This document shows, in pieces, positions 28,583 through 37,817 of a stretch of DNA of 64,000 nt (position 1 is the first letter of the stretch; every line of letters begins with the position of its first letter). The position numbers and the translations under genes were made by a program. The notes beneath the pieces are model-generated. The model saw only the letters and a program-made list of their open reading frames with translations. It had not been told where the DNA came from and did not search any database. Origin of the DNA: Streptomyces sp. GKU 895. GTDB taxonomy: Bacteria > Actinomycetota > Actinomycetes > Streptomycetales > Streptomycetaceae. The stretch is from the NCBI GenBank assembly GCA_002027195.1, contig MWJO01000027.1, positions 20,636-84,635 on the forward strand, given 5' to 3'.

Positions 28583-30082
28583 TCAGCCCAGGGAGATCGC
28601 GGTCCACGACACCGGCGGCAGCTCGATGCTGAGCAGCCCGTCGGACAGGGTCGCGCTCGCGTTCGGGTGCGGGGTCACGCGGTTCTGCTCGGTGAGTGTG
28701 TTCTTCGCGTACGCGTCCTTGTCGGCGAGGGTGAGCGCCTCCAGAATCCGCGAGGAGCCGAGGCCGCGCACATCGACCGTGACCTGAGTGGTCTCGGTGA
28801 GCTCGCGGTTGACGAGGAAGACCGCGGCCCGGTCCTCGTCGACGGTCGCTGTGGCGTCGACGACGGAGGCCTCGCCATGGCGTGCCGTCGCGTAGGTGGG
28901 CGCTTCGACGACGGCCCGGATCACCTCACCGGCGGCGAGCCGACTGGTGATCGAGAACGGGTGGAAGATCGTCTGCCGCCAGGCAGGGCCGCCGGGCTCG
29001 GTCATGATCGGCGCGATCACGTTGACGAGCTGCGCGAGCGAGGCCGAGGTGACGCGGTCGCTGTGCTTGAGCAGCGTCATCAGCAGGTTCCCGACGACGA
29101 CGGCGTCCGCCACCGAGTAGACGTCCTCCAACTGCCGAGGGGCGTGCCGCCACTCGTCGTTGACCTCGTCGGAGGCCTCGTGCTCCTTCTGGTACCAGAC
29201 GTTCCACTCGTCGAACGAGATGTTGATCTTCTTGCTGGAGCGCTTCTTGTAGCCCACGTGGTCGGCGGTCGCGACGACGGTGTCGATGAAGTAGTCCATG
29301 TCGATCGCCGAGGCGAGGAAGGAGCCGAGGTCGCCGTCGTGCTCCTGGTAGTAGGCGTGGCAGGAGACGTAGTCGACGTGGTCGTAGGCGTGTTCGAGCA
29401 CCGTGCGCTCCCAGTCGCCGAAGGTCGGCATCCCGGAGTTGGAGGAGCCGCAGACCACCAGTTCGAGGTCCTTGTCGGCCATCTTCATCGCGCCGGCGGT
29501 ACGGGCGGCGAGTTTGCCGTAGTCGTCGGCCGTCATGTAGCCGGTCTGCCAGGGTCCGTCCATCTCGTTGCCGAGGCACCACATGCGGATGTTGTGCGGC
29601 TCCGGTGTGCCGTTGGCGACGCGCAGGTCCGACAGCGCCGTACCGGAGGGGTGGTTGGCGTATTCGAGCAGGTCGAGGGCGGGCAGGATGCCGCGTGTGC
29701 CGAGGTTGACCGCGACCATCATCTCGGAGTCGGTGAGCCCCAGCCAGCGGGCGAACTCGTCCAGGCCGACCTGGTTCGACTCCAGCGAATGCCAGGCGAG
29801 GTCGCGGCGCACCGGGCGTTTCTCGCGAGGGCCGACGGAGTCCTCCCAGCGGAAGCCGGAGACGAAGTTGCCGCCCGGGTAGCGGATGGTCCTGGTGCCC
29901 AGCTCTCTGACCAGTTCGACGACGTCCATACGGAATCCGTCGTCGTTCGCGCTCGGGTGTCCCGGCTCGTAGATCCCGGTGTACACGCAGCGGCCGAGGT
30001 GTTCGACGAACGAGCCGAAGGTGCGGCGCCGGACGGGAGCGATGACGGCCTGCTTGTCGAGAATGACGTGTGCGCGGGGCAT
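28583..30082 (-). CDS. GH51 alpha-L-arabinofuranosidase (cytoplasmic)
   Basis: 499 residues, the usual length of intracellular GH51 enzymes, with no signal peptide. The ATG at 30082 is chosen over an upstream in-frame start because AAGGAC lies ~8 nt before it. Acid/base Glu173 is in CLGNEMDGPW and nucleophile Glu292 in ISFDEWNVWY; RTIRYPGGNFVSGFRWED is the family N-terminal signature. It removes arabinose from imported oligosaccharides. It is the last gene of the minus-strand unit LacI, GH2, binding protein, two permeases, GH51, so its substrate probably enters through that transporter. Confidence 0.94.
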   Translation of the reverse strand: MPRAHVILDKQAVIAPVRRRTFGSFVEHLGRCVYTGIYEPGHPSANDDGFRMDVVELVRELGTRTIRYPGGNFVSGFRWEDSVGPREKRPVRRDLAWHSLESNQVGLDEFARWLGLTDSEMMVAVNLGTRGILPALDLLEYANHPSGTALSDLRVANGTPEPHNIRMWCLGNEMDGPWQTGYMTADDYGKLAARTAGAMKMADKDLELVVCGSSNSGMPTFGDWERTVLEHAYDHVDYVSCHAYYQEHDGDLGSFLASAIDMDYFIDTVVATADHVGYKKRSSKKINISFDEWNVWYQKEHEASDEVNDEWRHAPRQLEDVYSVADAVVVGNLLMTLLKHSDRVTSASLAQLVNVIAPIMTEPGGPAWRQTIFHPFSITSRLAAGEVIRAVVEAPTYATARHGEASVVDATATVDEDRAAVFLVNRELTETTQVTVDVRGLGSSRILEALTLADKDAYAKNTLTEQNRVTPHPNASATLSDGLLSIELPPVSWTAISLG

Positions 30083-30116
30083 TGCAGTGGTCCTTTGAAT
30101 AGGCCTGGAGAGTGAG

Positions 30117-30995
30117 CTATTTGACGGCACCTGCGGTCAGGCCCCTGCGCCAGAACCGCTGGAGGCTGACGAAGGCGACGAGCAGGGGGATCAGCGACAG
30201 GAAGGCACCGGTGATCGGCAGCAGCGGGGGCACGCCGTTGGCGAACTCCGCGCGCCACTGCACCAAACCCACCGTGACGGGCTGCAGAGAGGGGGTGTTG
30301 AGCATGAGCGAGGGCAGCAGGTAGTTGTTCCAGATGGCGACGAACTGGAACAGGAAGACGGTCACCAGTGCCGGGGACATCAGCGGCAGGGCGATCCGGA
30401 AGAAGGTGCGCTGTTCGCCGGCTCCGTCGATCCGAGCGGCCTCCAGGAGTTCGTCCGGGACGGACGACACGGCGAAGATCCGGCACAGGTAGACGCCGAA
30501 CGGGCTGACACAGCTGGGCAGCAGCACCGACCAGTAGGAGTCGGTGATGTCCAGCTTCGCCATGAGCAGGAACAACGGCAGGGCGAACATCGGCGCCGGG
30601 ATGAGCACCGAGGCGAGGATGACGTTGAAGACGCTTTCGCGGCCGCGGAAGGTGAACTTGGACAGCGCGTAGCCGGCCATCGCGGACAGCAGGGTGCCGA
30701 CGGTGGCGCCGACGAGGCTGTACAGCGCGCTGTTGGCGAGCCAGGTGGAGAAGATGCCGTCCTCGAAGCTGAACACGTTCTTGATGTTGGTGACCAGGTC
30801 GAAGTGGGAGAACCACAGCGGCGTACCGGTGTAGAGGTAGCCCGAGGCCTTGGTCGAGGAGACGAACAGCCACCACAGCGGGATCAGCGTGTACAGGGCC
30901 ATCAGGCCGAGCACGCCGTTGACGACGGCCTTGCTCGCGACGTCGGTGCCGCGGCGGGGCGGTCGGGTCGGTCGGTCGGCCCGGATCACGCTCAT
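30117..30995 (-). CDS. Carbohydrate ABC transporter permease, MalG type
   Basis: A 292-residue inner-membrane permease with six predicted segments. The EAA loop that contacts the ATPase is present (LLEAARIDGAGEQRTFFRIA). The ATG overlaps the stop of the upstream permease by ATGA (30992-30995), which fixes the start and implies translational coupling. No ATPase gene is nearby; in Streptomyces such CUT1 importers usually share the multitask ATPase MsiK, so the same is expected here. Confidence 0.93.
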   Translation of the reverse strand: MSVIRADRPTRPPRRGTDVASKAVVNGVLGLMALYTLIPLWWLFVSSTKASGYLYTGTPLWFSHFDLVTNIKNVFSFEDGIFSTWLANSALYSLVGATVGTLLSAMAGYALSKFTFRGRESVFNVILASVLIPAPMFALPLFLLMAKLDITDSYWSVLLPSCVSPFGVYLCRIFAVSSVPDELLEAARIDGAGEQRTFFRIALPLMSPALVTVFLFQFVAIWNNYLLPSLMLNTPSLQPVTVGLVQWRAEFANGVPPLLPITGAFLSLIPLLVAFVSLQRFWRRGLTAGAVK

Positions 30996-31966
30996 GCCAT
31001 TGCTCCCTTGCGCTGGTTGTACTTGAGGAATCCGAACGAGAGCACGAGGGTGATCAGCGCGAGCACGACGGACTCGGCGGCGGCGAGGTTCTGGCCGCCC
31101 ACGTCCATGCCCAGGGTCGTGTTCATGATCGGGGTGAACTTCGGATCGACGCCCGGGATGCGCGCGCCGACCAGCACCGCCGGTTCGGTGTACATCTGCG
31201 CCGTTCCGATGATGGAGAACACTGTGGTCAGCACCAGCGCGGGACGCACCAGCGGGATCTTCACCGCCCACGCCAGCCGCCACCCGGTGCAGCCGTCGAG
31301 CGCGGCGGCCTCCATCACCTCCGCCGGGATCGTCTGCAGCGCGGAGTAGATGATCAGCATGTTGTAGCCGGTCCAACCCCACGTGATCATGTTCCCGATC
31401 GAGACCGGAACCCACGAAGGCGACAGGAAGTCGGTGTGGATCCCGAGGTGGGACAGCGGTCCGGTGAACGGGGAGAGGTCTTTGACCAGCAGGAAAGACC
31501 ACATCACCGCGGCGATCGCACCCGGCAGCGCGTAGGGCAGGAAGAACGTGAGCCGGTAGGTCTTGCGCAGCCGGGCCGAGCGGGAGTCCAGCAGGAGCGC
31601 GAGCAGGAGGGCGAGGCCGAGCATGACCGGGACCTGGACGCAGCCAAGGAGCACGACCCGGACGATCGACGCGATGAAGTCGTGGTCGCGGAAGGCGTCG
31701 GCGTAGTTGGACAGTCCCGCGAACTCCGTGCTCTGCGCACCGCCGAACAGCCCCGCGCGATGGACGGTGAAGAAGCTCTGGTAGATCGCGTAACAGATCG
31801 GCGCGACCATCAGGGACAGGAAGAGCACCGCGAACGGCGCCAGGAAACCCGACGCGGTCAGCGGCTGCGGCGGCCGGTGCGCCGCGGCGCCGGCGGGGAG
31901 ACGCGCGCGTGGCCGCGGGCGCCGGTGCGGCGGTGACGCGGTCCGGGTGCTGCTGGGACTGCTCAT
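30992..31966 (-). CDS. Carbohydrate ABC transporter permease, MalF/UgpA type
   Basis: A 324-residue permease with a long basic, Pro-rich cytoplasmic N-terminus (~1-38), then six membrane segments beginning GFLAPFAVLFLSLMVAPICYAIY. The EAA loop reads MEAAALDGCTGWRLAWAVKIPL. It partners the MalG-type protein (4-bp overlap) and the binding protein encoded just upstream. Confidence 0.93.
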   Translation of the reverse strand: MSSPSSTRTASPPHRRPRPRARLPAGAAAHRPPQPLTASGFLAPFAVLFLSLMVAPICYAIYQSFFTVHRAGLFGGAQSTEFAGLSNYADAFRDHDFIASIVRVVLLGCVQVPVMLGLALLLALLLDSRSARLRKTYRLTFFLPYALPGAIAAVMWSFLLVKDLSPFTGPLSHLGIHTDFLSPSWVPVSIGNMITWGWTGYNMLIIYSALQTIPAEVMEAAALDGCTGWRLAWAVKIPLVRPALVLTTVFSIIGTAQMYTEPAVLVGARIPGVDPKFTPIMNTTLGMDVGGQNLAAAESVVLALITLVLSFGFLKYNQRKGAMA

Positions 31967-32063
31967 GGAAACCTCGCTGGGCGGTTCGTCGTCAGGGCGG
32001 TTCCCGCGGCGCCGGACACGGGCGGCCGCGGGAATCCTTCGGGGCTGCTGGAGTTCCGCTGCC

Positions 32064-33371
32064 TCAGCCGTCGGTCACCGACAGTCCGAGCTTCTTGATC
32101 GCGGCGACCGTCGAGGCCTGGACGGTGGTGACCGCGTCCGGCAGGGTGCCCTTGCCGATGGCACCGGTGAAGTCCGTCTCGACCTGCTGGAAGGTCGGGC
32201 CGTTGGTCCAGGTGCTGGGCACCTGCGCGGCGGAGGCCTTGTACACGTCACCGACCTTCTGGCCGCCGAAGTACGGGTCACCGCCCGTGAGCGACGGGTC
32301 TTCCTGTCCGGCCTTCGACGCCGGGTACAGTCCGCCTTCGATGCCCGACTTCACGGCCTGCGGGTCACTGGACAGGAAATCGGCGAACTGCACTGCTTCC
32401 TTGGGCGTCTTGCACCCGGTCATCACCGAGGTGGCCGAGCCGCCGCTGCTGGCGCTCTTGCCGTCGCCGGCCGCCCAGGTCGGCATCGGGGCGACCCGCC
32501 ACTTGCCGGACAGGTTCTGCAGGTCCGACTTCAGACCGCCGGCGGCCCAGGCCGCGCCGACGAACGTCAACACCTTGCCGGCTTCGGAGGCCTTGTTGAA
32601 CTGCGGGTCCCAGGCGCTGCCGGTCTTCGCCACCAGCCCCTTGTCCTTGAGGTCCTGCCAGTAGGAGGCGACCTTGCGGGTGCCCGGGTTGTCGATGCTG
32701 ACGGTCCAGCTGTCCCCCTTGGTCGAGTACCAGGACTGGGCAGTCTGCAGGGTGAAGGACGCCAGACCGCTGGCGTCGCCGAGCATGGTGCCGAACTTCA
32801 CGCCGGGGTCGGCGGTGGTGACCTTCTCGGCGTCGGCCTTGTACTCGGCCCAGGTGGCCGGCGGCTTGCTGATGCCGTACTTGGCGAACAGGTCCTTGCG
32901 GTAGAAGAGGACCATCGGGCCGACGTCCACCGGAACCCCGTAGATCTTGCCGCCGACGCTGGAGGCGGAGACGGCCGACGGGATGTACTTGTCCATGTCG
33001 GCGTTCGCGTACTGCGTGATGTCCATGACCGAGTTCTTCACCAGCATCGACGGGATGTTCTGGTACTCGATCTGGGCCAGGCACGGGCCCTTGCCGGCGG
33101 TGAGCGCGTTGCTGATCTGGGTGTAGCCGCCCTTGGGGCCCGACGGGATCTTCTTGAAGGTGACCTTGGTGTTCGGGTGCGCGGTGTTCCACTGGTCGAC
33201 GATCTTCTCGTAGCCGGCCCAGCCCCAGAACTCCATGTTCACCGGCCCGGCCTGGCCCGATCCCTCGGTGGAGTCCTTCTTGTCGCTGCTGCACGCGCCG
33301 ACGCCGAACGCGATGGCGGTCGCGGTGGCGAGCGCCAGGAGTCTGCGGGTGCGTATGGTGGTGCTGTCCAT
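32064..33371 (-). CDS. Extracellular sugar-binding lipoprotein of ABC transporter
   Basis: A 435-residue family 1 solute-binding protein anchored as a lipoprotein: lipobox GVGAC with Cys27. Domain features are NMEFWGWAGYEKIVDQWN near the N-terminus, YGVPVDVGPMVLFYRKDLF and a helical C-terminal lobe. It should capture an oligosaccharide for the two permeases downstream. The setting between beta-galactosidase and arabinofuranosidase suggests galacto- or arabino-oligosaccharides; specificity is inference. Confidence 0.92.
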   Translation of the reverse strand: MDSTTIRTRRLLALATATAIAFGVGACSSDKKDSTEGSGQAGPVNMEFWGWAGYEKIVDQWNTAHPNTKVTFKKIPSGPKGGYTQISNALTAGKGPCLAQIEYQNIPSMLVKNSVMDITQYANADMDKYIPSAVSASSVGGKIYGVPVDVGPMVLFYRKDLFAKYGISKPPATWAEYKADAEKVTTADPGVKFGTMLGDASGLASFTLQTAQSWYSTKGDSWTVSIDNPGTRKVASYWQDLKDKGLVAKTGSAWDPQFNKASEAGKVLTFVGAAWAAGGLKSDLQNLSGKWRVAPMPTWAAGDGKSASSGGSATSVMTGCKTPKEAVQFADFLSSDPQAVKSGIEGGLYPASKAGQEDPSLTGGDPYFGGQKVGDVYKASAAQVPSTWTNGPTFQQVETDFTGAIGKGTLPDAVTTVQASTVAAIKKLGLSVTDG

Positions 33372-33437
33372 GTGAGGGAACCCTTCGTGATGGGGACTGA
33401 CTTGCTGGACTGTCGGTGGGCGGGCGGCCAGGCCCGC

Positions 33438-36404
33438 CTACCGACCGGTGCTGAACTCCACGCTGAACACCGTCGGGACCGCGGCGAGGACCTCCGCTGC
33501 CGACGGGCCCGGGCCGCAGGCCGCGCTGCCGAGGCCGTGATGCGCGTGGTCGAGGTGGAGATGGAGCCGGCCGTCGCAGGCCAAATCGTGCTGGTGGGCC
33601 GCGGCAGCCAGGGCCGCGGTGCTCCAAGGGCGTGCGGTCAGGTCGATGACCGGGTCGCCCGTGATGAGCAGGGTGCCGTCCGCGGTGGTGATCCGGGCGC
33701 GGCGGACTTGGTGGCGGTTGCCGTTCTCCTGCGGGCGGACATAGGGGGTCTGCATCGCTGAGACAGTCGAGCGGTGGCGGCCGGTGCGCGCGGCGGTACG
33801 GGAGTCGCGGTACGCCTCGCCGGGGCCGAGGCCGAACCACTCGACCTCGGCGTCGGTGCCGGGCAGTGACATCGCGATCCCCAGCCGGGGCAGCGGCACC
33901 GACCAGGCGCCGTCAGGGGTGACGGTGCATTCCAGCCGTAGCCGGTTCTCACCGGCTTCCGGTCCGTCGTAGGCCGTCCAGCGGTAGACCGCGCCGAGCG
34001 CGGAGGAGGATCCGGCGGCCGCGAGCCGGGCGGTGACCGTGAGCCCTTGTGCGTCCGGCTGGACGCTCAGGACATCGTGGCGCATCCGGTGCAGTCCGGC
34101 GGCGAGCCAGGCGTCGATCTGCGCCTCGCCGAAGGCGCTGAGCAGGTCGTTGTCGATCGGGGCCCGCCAGATGTCCAGCCGCGGACCGTCGAGCTCCAGG
34201 TCGCCGAGCTGTGTCAGCACTCCGCTGCGGGCGTCGAACCGCGCGGCGCCCAGGGTGACGGCTCCGTCGTGGGCGGTCGCCGGTGCCGGCGTGAAGGGGA
34301 CGGGCGCGGCGGCCGGAGCCACGACCAGCCCCTGGGCCCAGGCGATCTCGTGACCGGCCGCGGCCCAGGTTTCGTCGGCGGCGAGCATCGCGGTCACGGT
34401 CAGCCACACCTCGTGGCCGGAGTCGTTCTTGCGCGCCGCATCGAGCGCGGCGGTGACGTCGGCAGGCCAGTCGACGGTCGTCGTGGCGCCCGGAGCGGTC
34501 GCGGGCACGGTCAGGCCGCCGGAGCCGGCCAGCTCGCCGCCGTCCTCGACGGTCCACTGGAAGTCCAGATAGCCGGTGTCGCGGACGTGGTGCAGGTTGT
34601 GCACGCTGATCTGCCGAGCCGCCGGGGCGATGTGGATCCGGACCGGTTCGATGACCTTCTTGTACTCGACCAGGCCCGGTGACGGTGTGCGGTCGGGGAA
34701 GAGAAGTCCGTCGGCGACGAAATTGCCGTCGTGGATCTCCTCGCCGAAGTCGCCGCCGTAGGCGTAGAACGTGTGGGGGTCCTCCCGCCCGGTGAGCCGG
34801 GCGATGCCGTGGTCGATCCACTCCCAGATGAACCCACCGGCCAGACGCGGATAAGCCTCGATGACCTGCTGGTACTCGGAGAGCCCGCCGGGGCCGGTGC
34901 CCATGGCGTGTCCGTACTCGCACAGCACGAACGGCAGGGCGCGGCGGTGCGCGTCGTCGGCCGGGCGGGGCGTCGGTGCCTCCTGGCCGCGTCCCACGGA
35001 GGACAGCTCGTCCGCATCGATGTACATGCGGGAGTACAGGTCGACGTACGCGCAGCTCGCGAAGTCGCCCTCGTAGTGGATCAGGCGGCTGTCGTCGCGC
35101 TGCCGGATCCACGCGGCCGCGGCGGCGAGGTTGGCTCCGGTGCCGGACTCGTTGCCCAGCGACCAGACGACGACCGAGGGGTGGTTCTTGTCGCGTTCCA
35201 CCAGCCGTGCGGTCCGGTCGAGGTAGGCCTCGCGCCACGCGGGGTCGTCGCTGGGGTTGCGCTGCCAGCCGCCGGGTTCGAAGCCGTGTGTCTCGAGGTC
35301 GCCCTCGCAGAACACCCACAGGCCGTGCTCGTCGCACAGGTCCAGGAAACGGTGGTCGGGTGGGTAGTGGCTGGTGCGCACCGCGTTGATGTTGTGCTGC
35401 TTCATGAGCAGCACATCGGTCAGCATGGTGTCCTCGGTCAGGGTCCGGCCCGTCAGCGGATGCCATTCGTGGCGGTTGACGCCCCGCAGGGAGATCGGCT
35501 TGCCGTTCACGGTCAGGACGCCGTCCACGACGGCCACGGTGCGGAAGCCGATGCGCAGCGGTATGCGCTCCCCGGCTTCGGAGACCAGTTCCCCCGAGTA
35601 CAGGCGCGGTTGCTCGTCCGACCAGGGCTCGATGCCGTCGATCACGTGCGGGCCGGCCGGATCGGCGGCGGATATGCCGAGCTCGGGCACGGACAGGGAC
35701 ACCCGGGCGGGGGCGGTGACGTCGACGGCCAGGGTGCCCTGCCCCGAGGTGTGGTCGTAGGCGGCGTGGACGAAGAAGTCCTCGACCCCGCGGGCGGCCA
35801 CGGTCACCGACCGGAAGATCCCGGACAGCCACCACATGTCCTGGTCTTCCAGGTAGCTGCCGGACGACCACTGGTGCACGCGGACCGCGAGGACGTTCCG
35901 GCCGGGCCGCAGAGCGGCGGAGACGTCGAACTCGGTGGTCAGACGGCTGCCCTTGCCGTCGCCGAGCCGGATCCCGTTGAGCCACACGGCGAACGCGGAG
36001 TCGACCCCCTCGAACCGGAGCACCGCGGCCGAAGCCGGGAACCCGTCCGGAACGTCGAACGCGCGACGGTACTCGCCGGTGGGGTTGTCCCCGGGCACCC
36101 GCGGCGGGTCGACCGGGAACGGGTACAGGATGTTGCTGTAGGCCGGGGCGCCGTAGCGCGGCTCGCCGGGCAGGCCGGTCATCTGCCAGCAGGACGGCAC
36201 GGCGAGCAGGTCCCAGGCGGCGTCGTCGAAGTCCGGCGCGGCGAAGCCCTCGGTGAGGTCGTCCAGCCCCGACGCCAGTCGGAATCTCCAGTCGCCGTCG
36301 AGCGTGATCGTGGGGAGGTCGGAAGCGAACGCGGCGCGCGGCCGCAGCCGTCCGGTGCCCGGCGACCGGTCTTCGACACAGGCGTGGGGGTTGAGGGCGT
36401 TCAT
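33438..36404 (-). CDS. GH2 beta-galactosidase (LacZ-like, cytoplasmic)
   Basis: 988 residues with the full LacZ architecture: sugar-binding domain (SCWQMTGLPGEPRYGAP), immunoglobulin-like domain, TIM barrel, further sandwich domain and the small-chain domain at the C-terminus. Acid/base Glu419 is in WSLGNESGTG and nucleophile Glu496 in VLCEYGHAMG. No signal peptide. It would cleave beta-galactosides that enter through the adjacent ABC transporter. It lies directly after the LacI regulator gene (70-bp gap) and upstream of the binding-protein gene, all on the minus strand. Confidence 0.95.
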   Translation of the reverse strand: MNALNPHACVEDRSPGTGRLRPRAAFASDLPTITLDGDWRFRLASGLDDLTEGFAAPDFDDAAWDLLAVPSCWQMTGLPGEPRYGAPAYSNILYPFPVDPPRVPGDNPTGEYRRAFDVPDGFPASAAVLRFEGVDSAFAVWLNGIRLGDGKGSRLTTEFDVSAALRPGRNVLAVRVHQWSSGSYLEDQDMWWLSGIFRSVTVAARGVEDFFVHAAYDHTSGQGTLAVDVTAPARVSLSVPELGISAADPAGPHVIDGIEPWSDEQPRLYSGELVSEAGERIPLRIGFRTVAVVDGVLTVNGKPISLRGVNRHEWHPLTGRTLTEDTMLTDVLLMKQHNINAVRTSHYPPDHRFLDLCDEHGLWVFCEGDLETHGFEPGGWQRNPSDDPAWREAYLDRTARLVERDKNHPSVVVWSLGNESGTGANLAAAAAWIRQRDDSRLIHYEGDFASCAYVDLYSRMYIDADELSSVGRGQEAPTPRPADDAHRRALPFVLCEYGHAMGTGPGGLSEYQQVIEAYPRLAGGFIWEWIDHGIARLTGREDPHTFYAYGGDFGEEIHDGNFVADGLLFPDRTPSPGLVEYKKVIEPVRIHIAPAARQISVHNLHHVRDTGYLDFQWTVEDGGELAGSGGLTVPATAPGATTTVDWPADVTAALDAARKNDSGHEVWLTVTAMLAADETWAAAGHEIAWAQGLVVAPAAAPVPFTPAPATAHDGAVTLGAARFDARSGVLTQLGDLELDGPRLDIWRAPIDNDLLSAFGEAQIDAWLAAGLHRMRHDVLSVQPDAQGLTVTARLAAAGSSSALGAVYRWTAYDGPEAGENRLRLECTVTPDGAWSVPLPRLGIAMSLPGTDAEVEWFGLGPGEAYRDSRTAARTGRHRSTVSAMQTPYVRPQENGNRHQVRRARITTADGTLLITGDPVIDLTARPWSTAALAAAAHQHDLACDGRLHLHLDHAHHGLGSAACGPGPSAAEVLAAVPTVFSVEFSTGR

Positions 36405-36474
36405 CAGTGAAGGTGTTTCCTCTCGAAATGCCCGTGGTGGCGGGCGCAGGAGCGGTGCCGTGGCAGGCAGGGCG

Positions 36475-37497
36475 CTAAGCGGTCGCCCCGGGCGGGGGGC
36501 CGCTGCTGTCCCGGACGGTCAGCGTCGGGCGCAGCAGTGACACGACGTTGGTCGGCGGCCGGCCGGAGTCGACGGCTCGCAGCAGCAGTTCGACGGCCTG
36601 CTGGGCCATCTCGCGCTTGGGGAAGGTGACCGTGGTCAGTGCCGGCCGGATCCTCCCGACCTGGGCGATGTCGTCGAAGCCGACGACACTGACGTCCTCA
36701 GGGACCCGCCGCCCGGACCTGGTCACCGCCTCTATGGCACCGACGGCCAGGATGTCGTGGGTGGCGAAGATCGCCGTCAGCTCCGGATCCGCCTCCAGTG
36801 CCGCGAGGGCCGCGGCGTAACCGCCGGCGGCGTCGTCGCTGGTGCAGGCGAACACCTTGCGGTCGTCCAGCCCGTCGGCGGCGAACGCCCGGCGCAACCC
36901 CTCGACACGCGGCGTGTGTGCGGGAAGGTCGGCGATCACCGCGACGTTCCGGTGGCCGAGATCCCGCAGGTGGGACCCGGCCAGAAACCCCGCGTGCTGG
37001 TAGTCGATGGAGACCACCGGCAGTGTGGTCGGCGGGTCGCCCTCCCAGGCGAACAGCGCGACCGGGAAGTTGGCCTCGGCGAGCATCGGCAGTTGCTGTT
37101 CGACGCCGTTGTCCCCGGCGACCAGCAGCGCGTCCACCGAACGCGCGGTGAGGTTCTCCAGGTGGGCCCGCGTGTAGTCGGGGTCGTCGCGCGTCGTGGC
37201 GAGCAGCAGGTTGTATCCGCGGCCGACCAGGAGGTTCTCCACCTCCTCGACGACCTCCGAATAGAACGCGTTGGCCACCGACGGAACGAAAAGCCCCACC
37301 GTCGACGTGCTGCCCGTGCGCAGTGAGCGCGCGACCAGGTTGGGCTTGTAGCCGAGTTCGGCGATTGCCTTGTTCACCTTCGCCAGGGTCTCCGGCCGCA
37401 CCTTCTTGCCCGACACCACGTTGGAGACGGTCTGTTTGGTGACGCCCGCCCTCGCGGCCACGTCCGCCATGGTCACCACGTAGTCTCCCCGAAACAT
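36475..37497 (-). CDS. LacI-family repressor of the galactosidase/ABC/arabinofuranosidase unit
   Basis: LacI-type regulator of up to 340 residues: helix-turn-helix (VTMADVAARAGVTKQTVSNV), hinge with LVARSLRTGST, and periplasmic-binding-protein-like sensor domain (VGLFVPSVANAFYSEVVEEV). The ATG at 37497 has no ribosome-binding site; a GTG at 37479 is preceded by GGGGAG and may be the true start (334 residues). It heads the minus-strand unit through GH2, the ABC importer and GH51, and most likely represses it until a sugar binds. Confidence 0.92.
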   Translation of the reverse strand: MFRGDYVVTMADVAARAGVTKQTVSNVVSGKKVRPETLAKVNKAIAELGYKPNLVARSLRTGSTSTVGLFVPSVANAFYSEVVEEVENLLVGRGYNLLLATTRDDPDYTRAHLENLTARSVDALLVAGDNGVEQQLPMLAEANFPVALFAWEGDPPTTLPVVSIDYQHAGFLAGSHLRDLGHRNVAVIADLPAHTPRVEGLRRAFAADGLDDRKVFACTSDDAAGGYAAALAALEADPELTAIFATHDILAVGAIEAVTRSGRRVPEDVSVVGFDDIAQVGRIRPALTTVTFPKREMAQQAVELLLRAVDSGRPPTNVVSLLRPTLTVRDSSGPPPGATA

Positions 37498-37817
37498 TTA
37501 TCGATCCACGAAAGTGGCGTCACTGTAGGACGGCTGTCGCGGCAGGGCAAGACTTTGCGCCACGGCAGTGATCCAGCCGTTACGGAGCAGGGCGAGGGCG
37601 CCAGGCGCAGGTCATGATTCTTTTCGTCACTCGACGTGCGCGGAGCATTGACGGCTCCGGAAATGCGGCAGTAACGTCCCCGCCACGCTGGATCCCATGG
37701 ATCGGTCAACGTGGTGCTGTTGTCACCCTGACCCCTCGCGAATGCTCCGCCCCCGTCTCCAGCAGGCGGTGAGCGCCTCAACAGACCTGGAAGGTCTCGT
37801 CCGGAGGAGAGACAGGC
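37498..37817. other. 320-bp divergent region between the LacI unit and the GH28/GH49-like gene
   Basis: No gene seen. A short dyad, CCAC-GAAA-GTGG at 37506-37517, and TTTATCGAT next to the LacI start are weak operator candidates. A strong ribosome-binding site (GGAGGAGAG) precedes the start at 37818. Promoter boxes could not be assigned. Confidence 0.45.
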
